Positions 6,859-8,558 of a stretch of DNA of 8,558 bases are shown piece after piece. The stretch spans positions 1-8,558 of the forward strand of contig DAOUWH010000056.1 in the NCBI GenBank assembly GCA_030667205.1, read 5' to 3'. The notes beneath the pieces are model-generated. The model was given only the letters and a program-made list of their open reading frames with translations, had not been told where the DNA came from and did not search any database. Both the position numbers and the translations under genes were made by a program. The DNA comes from Nitrospirota bacterium (lineage in GTDB: Bacteria > Nitrospirota > Thermodesulfovibrionia > Thermodesulfovibrionales > JdFR-86). Numbering within the stretch: the first letter of the stretch is position 1; every line of letters begins with the position of its first letter.

Positions 6859-6889
6859 ACTATACAAACTAATTGGTTTGCTTTGTTAA
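6859..6889 (-). promoter_or_regulatory. Candidate trpE promoter with 19-nt spacer and internal dyad
   Basis: Minus strand: TTAACA at 6889-6884 (-35, 5 of 6 to consensus) and TATAGT at 6864-6859 (-10, 5 of 6), separated by 19 bases. The spacer holds the near-palindrome CAAACTAATTGGTTTG on the plus strand (6865-6880; one imperfect pair). The start of transcription would fall near 6852, leaving a leader of roughly 27 bases, too short for a T-box or a leader-peptide attenuator. The long spacer suggests a regulated rather than constitutive promoter. Confidence 0.45.
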
Positions 6890-6898
6890 AACCAGTTG

Positions 6899-6904
6899 TA
6901 TAAT
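6899..6904 (+). promoter_or_regulatory. -10 box of the tRNA-Gly promoter
   Basis: A perfect TATAAT lies 17 bases before the tRNA-Gly gene, which places the transcript start about 10 bases before the mature 5' end. A -35 element is poor: TTTGCT at 6877-6882 with a 16-base spacer is the best match. It lies partly inside the dyad in the trpE promoter spacer, so the two divergent promoters overlap. Confidence 0.6.
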
Positions 6905-6921
6905 AACATTAAATTGTATTT

Positions 6922-6996
6922 GCGGGTGTAGCTCAGTGGTAGAGCACAACCTTGCCAAGGTTGGGGTCACGGGTTCGAATCCCGTTACCCGCTCCA
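6922..6996 (+). tRNA. tRNA-Gly (anticodon GCC)
   Basis: The cloverleaf can be drawn by hand: acceptor GCGGGTG with TACCCGC (last pair G-U), D stem GCTC/GAGC, anticodon stem CAACC/GGTTG with loop TTGCCAA (anticodon GCC at 6954-6956), and T stem ACGGG/CCCGT with loop TTCGAAT. The discriminator base is U73, as expected for bacterial tRNA-Gly, and the 3' CCA is encoded (6994-6996). It reads GGC and GGU codons and is divergent from trpE. Confidence 0.97.
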
Positions 6997-7005
6997 TGAA
7001 CTTAT

Positions 7006-7038
7006 ACCCGGGTTCATATTTATATATCCCGGGTTTTT
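7006..7038 (+). terminator. Hairpin plus T-run between the two tRNA genes
   Basis: ACCCGGG (7006-7012) pairs with CCCGGGT (7028-7034) over a 15-base AT-rich loop, followed by TTTTT (7034-7038), the form of an intrinsic terminator. A second hairpin, TGAAC (6997-7001) with GTTCA (7012-7016), shares bases with the first, so the two folds exclude one another. The hairpin could end the tRNA-Gly transcript or only weaken read-through into tRNA-Cys. Confidence 0.5.
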
Positions 7039-7053
7039 AATTTATCCGGATCA

Positions 7054-7129
7054 GGCGGCGTACCCAAGTGGTTAAGGGAGGGGTCTGCAAAACCTCGATT
7101 CAGCGGTTCGAATCCGCTCGCCGCCTCCA
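7054..7129 (+). tRNA. tRNA-Cys (anticodon GCA)
   Basis: Acceptor GGCGGCG pairs fully with CGCCGCC, D stem CCC/GGG, anticodon stem GGGGT/ACCTC (one G-U pair) with loop CTGCAAA (anticodon GCA at 7087-7089), T stem AGCGG/CCGCT with loop TTCGAAT. Discriminator U73 is the main identity element for cysteinyl-tRNA synthetase, and CCA is encoded (7127-7129). It reads UGC and UGU. No clear terminator follows; the convergent minus-strand gene ends 43 bases downstream. Confidence 0.97.
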
Positions 7130-7172
7130 TAGTCCAATTTCACCACTTGAACATTGATAAAGGCGGGAACGG

Positions 7173-7925
7173 TTAAAACAGGAAATTGTCACCGCCAGTC
7201 ATTTTTTCTCTTTCCTGGTCGGTAAGATATTCGCTTTCGAGCTCTTCTATGTAGCCCTTGTCCAGACCGCTGTTTTTCAGGAAATCATCCCTGAGTTCCG
7301 TACCCAGTCCGCTTTTTATCACAGGCAGGATATTGTGCACGTAGAAAAACTCTTTTCTCAGGTCAAGCAGTATCTTCTCTATAAGGTTCTCCGGAAGCTC
7401 GGCGATTCCGTTGGCTTTAAGGATTTTTAAGATGTAAGGCTTGAGGTCCTCGGTGCTTCCGACGATGTCAAGGTACGACCTGTACTTCTTCTTGAGCGCT
7501 TTTTTAAGCAGCCTATACGACTGGCGGTAAAGGCGCTCCTCATCCGCTATTGTCTTTACCCCATCGAGCAAGCGGTTAATCGACTGCCTGTCAAAGGCTT
7601 CCTCGAGCCCCTCGGAAAGGGCCCTTAACTTCTTCTTCCCGTAATAAGATATGTATTCGTTGGCGATGAGGTCGGTGACGAAAAGCTCATTAAAAAGCCC
7701 CTTCTCGAACTTGTCGAATTCCTGCTTTATCTTCAGAAAGCTCCTTAGCATGGGCTCCGTGAGCTCCATGTTCTCGGTAAAGGCGATCATCCCTATCAGG
7801 CTCTGGGCGTGGTCGTATCTTTCGAAGCACCTGACCACTATATGGAACTGCTCGAAGAACTCGGACTGTTCTTCTTCCTCATCAACGCGGGTCTCATCAA
7901 GCGCACGAGTCGTCTCAACGAGATT
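7173..7925 (-). pseudogene. Unrecognised helical protein, C-terminal part downstream of an in-frame TAG
   Basis: This is the second part, 250 codons, of a gene broken by TAG at 7926-7928. Directly after the TAG, in the same frame, it reads NLVETTRALDETRVDEEEEQ and on through EFFEQFHIVVRCFERYDHAQ without a further stop until TAA at 7173. The protein is rich in Leu, Lys, Glu and Phe, should be almost all alpha-helix, and has no signal peptide, membrane segment or known catalytic motif I can see. If the TAG ends translation, restart is possible at GTG 7838 (221 residues), but no Shine-Dalgarno precedes it and coding sense clearly begins before it. I do not recognise the family. It lies convergent to tRNA-Cys. 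Either a nonsense-mutated gene or one read through at TAG. Confidence 0.6.
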
Positions 7926-8237
7926 CTAAACGATGTAAAGGAGCATCTGCTCAAAGCCCATATAGCCGTCCCGGAAAGCCGCGTGCTTCGCCCTTATGAG
8001 TTTGACCGTATCCTGCTTGTCCACGTAGCCCTCTTCGGGGTGCTTCTTGAAGTAGGCAAAGAGGGTCTCAAGGAGGAACCGCGCTTCCCTGAGGTATTTC
8101 GGCTCGTTTGGCGCACCGTGTATGGCAGGGGCTTCGTCCATAGAAAAATATAACATAGCTACGGATAAAAAATCCAAATTAAACAAGTCTTTCAGCCGTA
8201 AGTTTTCAGACTTTCCTCTAAAATCCTTTATTGCCAA
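7926..8237 (-). CDS. Unrecognised protein, N-terminal part ending at an in-frame TAG
   Basis: An open frame of 103 codons ending in TAG at 7926-7928 and continuing in the same frame in the next 250 codons. The well-supported part begins around EAPAIHGAPNEPKYLREARF and continues as charged helices (ETLFAYFKKHPEEG, then KLIRAKHAAFRDGYMGFEQM). The start is not settled: TTG at 8237 opens the frame, but the first 27-32 codons lie in AT-rich DNA unlike the rest and have no good ribosome site. ATG at 8156 or 8141 may be the true start, though neither has a Shine-Dalgarno. No membrane segment or signal peptide. TTG 8237 would also overlap a promoter candidate for the divergent plus-strand genes. Function unknown; on its own this piece looks too short to be a complete domain. 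Confidence 0.55.
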   Translation of the reverse strand: MAIKDFRGKSENLRLKDLFNLDFLSVAMLYFSMDEAPAIHGAPNEPKYLREARFLLETLFAYFKKHPEEGYVDKQDTVKLIRAKHAAFRDGYMGFEQMLLYIV

Positions 8238-8260
8238 TACCGCGGATATTCGGTTAATAT
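8231..8260 (+). promoter_or_regulatory. Promoter candidate for the right-hand plus-strand genes
   Basis: TTGCCA (8231-8236) and TAATAT (8255-8260) are separated by 18 bases in the AT-rich gap between the TAG-split gene and the alanine dehydrogenase-like stub. The -35 matches 4 of 6 consensus bases and the -10 matches 4 of 6, so the call is tentative. Transcription would begin close to the ATG at 8270, leaving almost no leader. Confidence 0.3.
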
Positions 8261-8269
8261 AACTCTACC

Positions 8270-8359
8270 ATGGTTATAGGCGTCCCCAGGGAGACTAAGA
8301 CCCGTGAATACAGGGTCGCCCTTACGCCCCCGGCAGGGCTTCCGGCAGGTGGGTTATGA
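8270..8359 (+). pseudogene. N-terminal stub of an alanine dehydrogenase / transhydrogenase-alpha-like gene
   Basis: ATG at 8270 opens 29 codons reading MVIGVPRETKTREYRVALTP, then PAGLPAGGL and TGA. The first 20 residues match the conserved opening of alanine dehydrogenase (Ald) and of the alpha subunit of NAD(P) transhydrogenase, where IGVPKE and RVALTP are near-universal. The full proteins have over 360 residues, so nearly all of the gene is gone, including the nucleotide-binding domain. No ribosome site precedes the ATG. The TGA overlaps the ATG of the next gene (ATGA), and the end of the stub has two copies of CCGGCAGG four bases apart (8330-8349 region), which could mark the recombination that removed the rest. 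A chance resemblance is unlikely but the match is short; a short leader ORF is the alternative. Confidence 0.6.
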
Positions 8360-8558
8360 GAGTCCGCACCTCCATAATAGTTTTACTACTGCTGCTGCTT
8401 CCAGCCCTTGCCCCGGCCAGCGAAGACCCCGGCAAGGGGGACTCCTACTTCACGGCCGGCATCGGTTTTTACAAGGCAGGCAACTACGCAGAGGCCCTGC
8501 GCAACCTCGGCGCCGCATACGAGACAGCCCCTTCGGTGGGCGATTATACCCTGCTGTA
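8356..8558 (+). CDS. Secreted TPR-like protein, possibly a lytic transglycosylase N-terminus (partial)
   Basis: Starts at ATG 8356 and runs off the right edge after 67 codons. It opens with a signal peptide: MRVRT, a run of ILVLLLLLL-type residues, then PALAPAS before EDPG, with a likely signal peptidase I site near residue 22. The mature part (SYFTAGIGFYKAGNYAEALR, then NLGAAYETAPSVGDYTLL) has the spacing of a TPR-like helix pair. A pattern of short TPR helices followed by DY-LL resembles the superhelical N-terminal domain of Slt-type soluble lytic transglycosylases, which cleave periplasmic peptidoglycan. The catalytic domain would lie outside the window, so this is a guess. The ATG overlaps the TGA of the dehydrogenase-like stub and AGGTGG lies just upstream as a weak ribosome site. 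Confidence 0.7.
   Translation, partial: MRVRTSIIVLLLLLLPALAPASEDPGKGDSYFTAGIGFYKAGNYAEALRNLGAAYETAPSVGDYTLL

Noticed and set aside
6826..6921. T-box riboswitch or trp attenuator with leader peptide before trpE
   Set aside because: The whole gap is 96 bases and includes the tRNA promoter; there is no leader ORF with Trp codons and no room for T-box stems.
7054..7172. Integration (att) site or island at the tRNA-Cys 3' end
   Set aside because: No repeat of the tRNA 3' end and no integrase or phage gene is seen in the window.
7926..7928. Pyrrolysine codon as the main reading of the TAG
   Set aside because: The protein shows no sign of being a methylamine methyltransferase, no downstream insertion-like structure could be judged, and a single nonsense change explains it; kept only as an alternative in the findings.
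1..8558. CRISPR array, insertion sequence or new defence system
   Set aside because: No regularly spaced repeats, transposase, terminal inverted repeats or nuclease-like genes could be found on either strand.

Overview
The window looks like chromosomal DNA from a Gram-negative bacterium, most likely of the former Deltaproteobacteria (Desulfobacterota) or a near relative. The grounds are lipid A genes (lpxB and the first codons of an msbA-like gene), a gnnA/gnnB-type pair placed directly before lpxB, and the remains of a TPR membrane protein of a type I associate with those groups. The lineage is inference. All protein genes from position 1 to about 8240 read on the minus strand. The two tRNA genes and the last ~290 bases read on the plus strand.

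In order of minus-strand transcription: (i) 8237-7173 is an unrecognised, helix-rich cytoplasmic protein gene split by a single in-frame TAG. (ii) 6825-3760 holds trpE, trpG and trpD, tightly coupled, encoding anthranilate synthase and anthranilate phosphoribosyltransferase, the first two steps from chorismate to tryptophan. trpC, trpF, trpB and trpA do not follow. (iii) 3711-3339 is the debris of a TPR membrane-protein gene: one membrane helix and two C-terminal TPR units, now in different frames. (iv) 3215 to 1 is an overlapping lipid A cluster: Gfo/Idh/MocA dehydrogenase (gnnA-like), DegT aminotransferase (gnnB-like), lpxB and the start of msbA. GnnA and GnnB are known to oxidise and transaminate the 3-position of UDP-GlcNAc, giving lipid A with amide-linked 3-acyl chains. 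That pathway is the predicted role here.

On the plus strand, tRNA-Gly(GCC) and tRNA-Cys(GCA) lie at 6922-7129, separated by a terminator-like hairpin. The AT-rich gap 6826-6921 carries back-to-back promoters for trpE and the tRNAs, with two palindromes that could be operators. At the right edge a 29-codon stub with an alanine dehydrogenase/transhydrogenase-like N-terminus overlaps by ATGA the start of a secreted protein that runs off the window.

Most of the content is conventional metabolism. The parts worth a second look are the TAG-split gene, the disturbed 5' end of trpD and its Gly-to-Trp change, the two gene remnants, the possible operator inside the 19-nt trpE promoter spacer, and the inferred diamino-sugar lipid A. 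I see no CRISPR array, insertion sequence, phage gene or new defence system.
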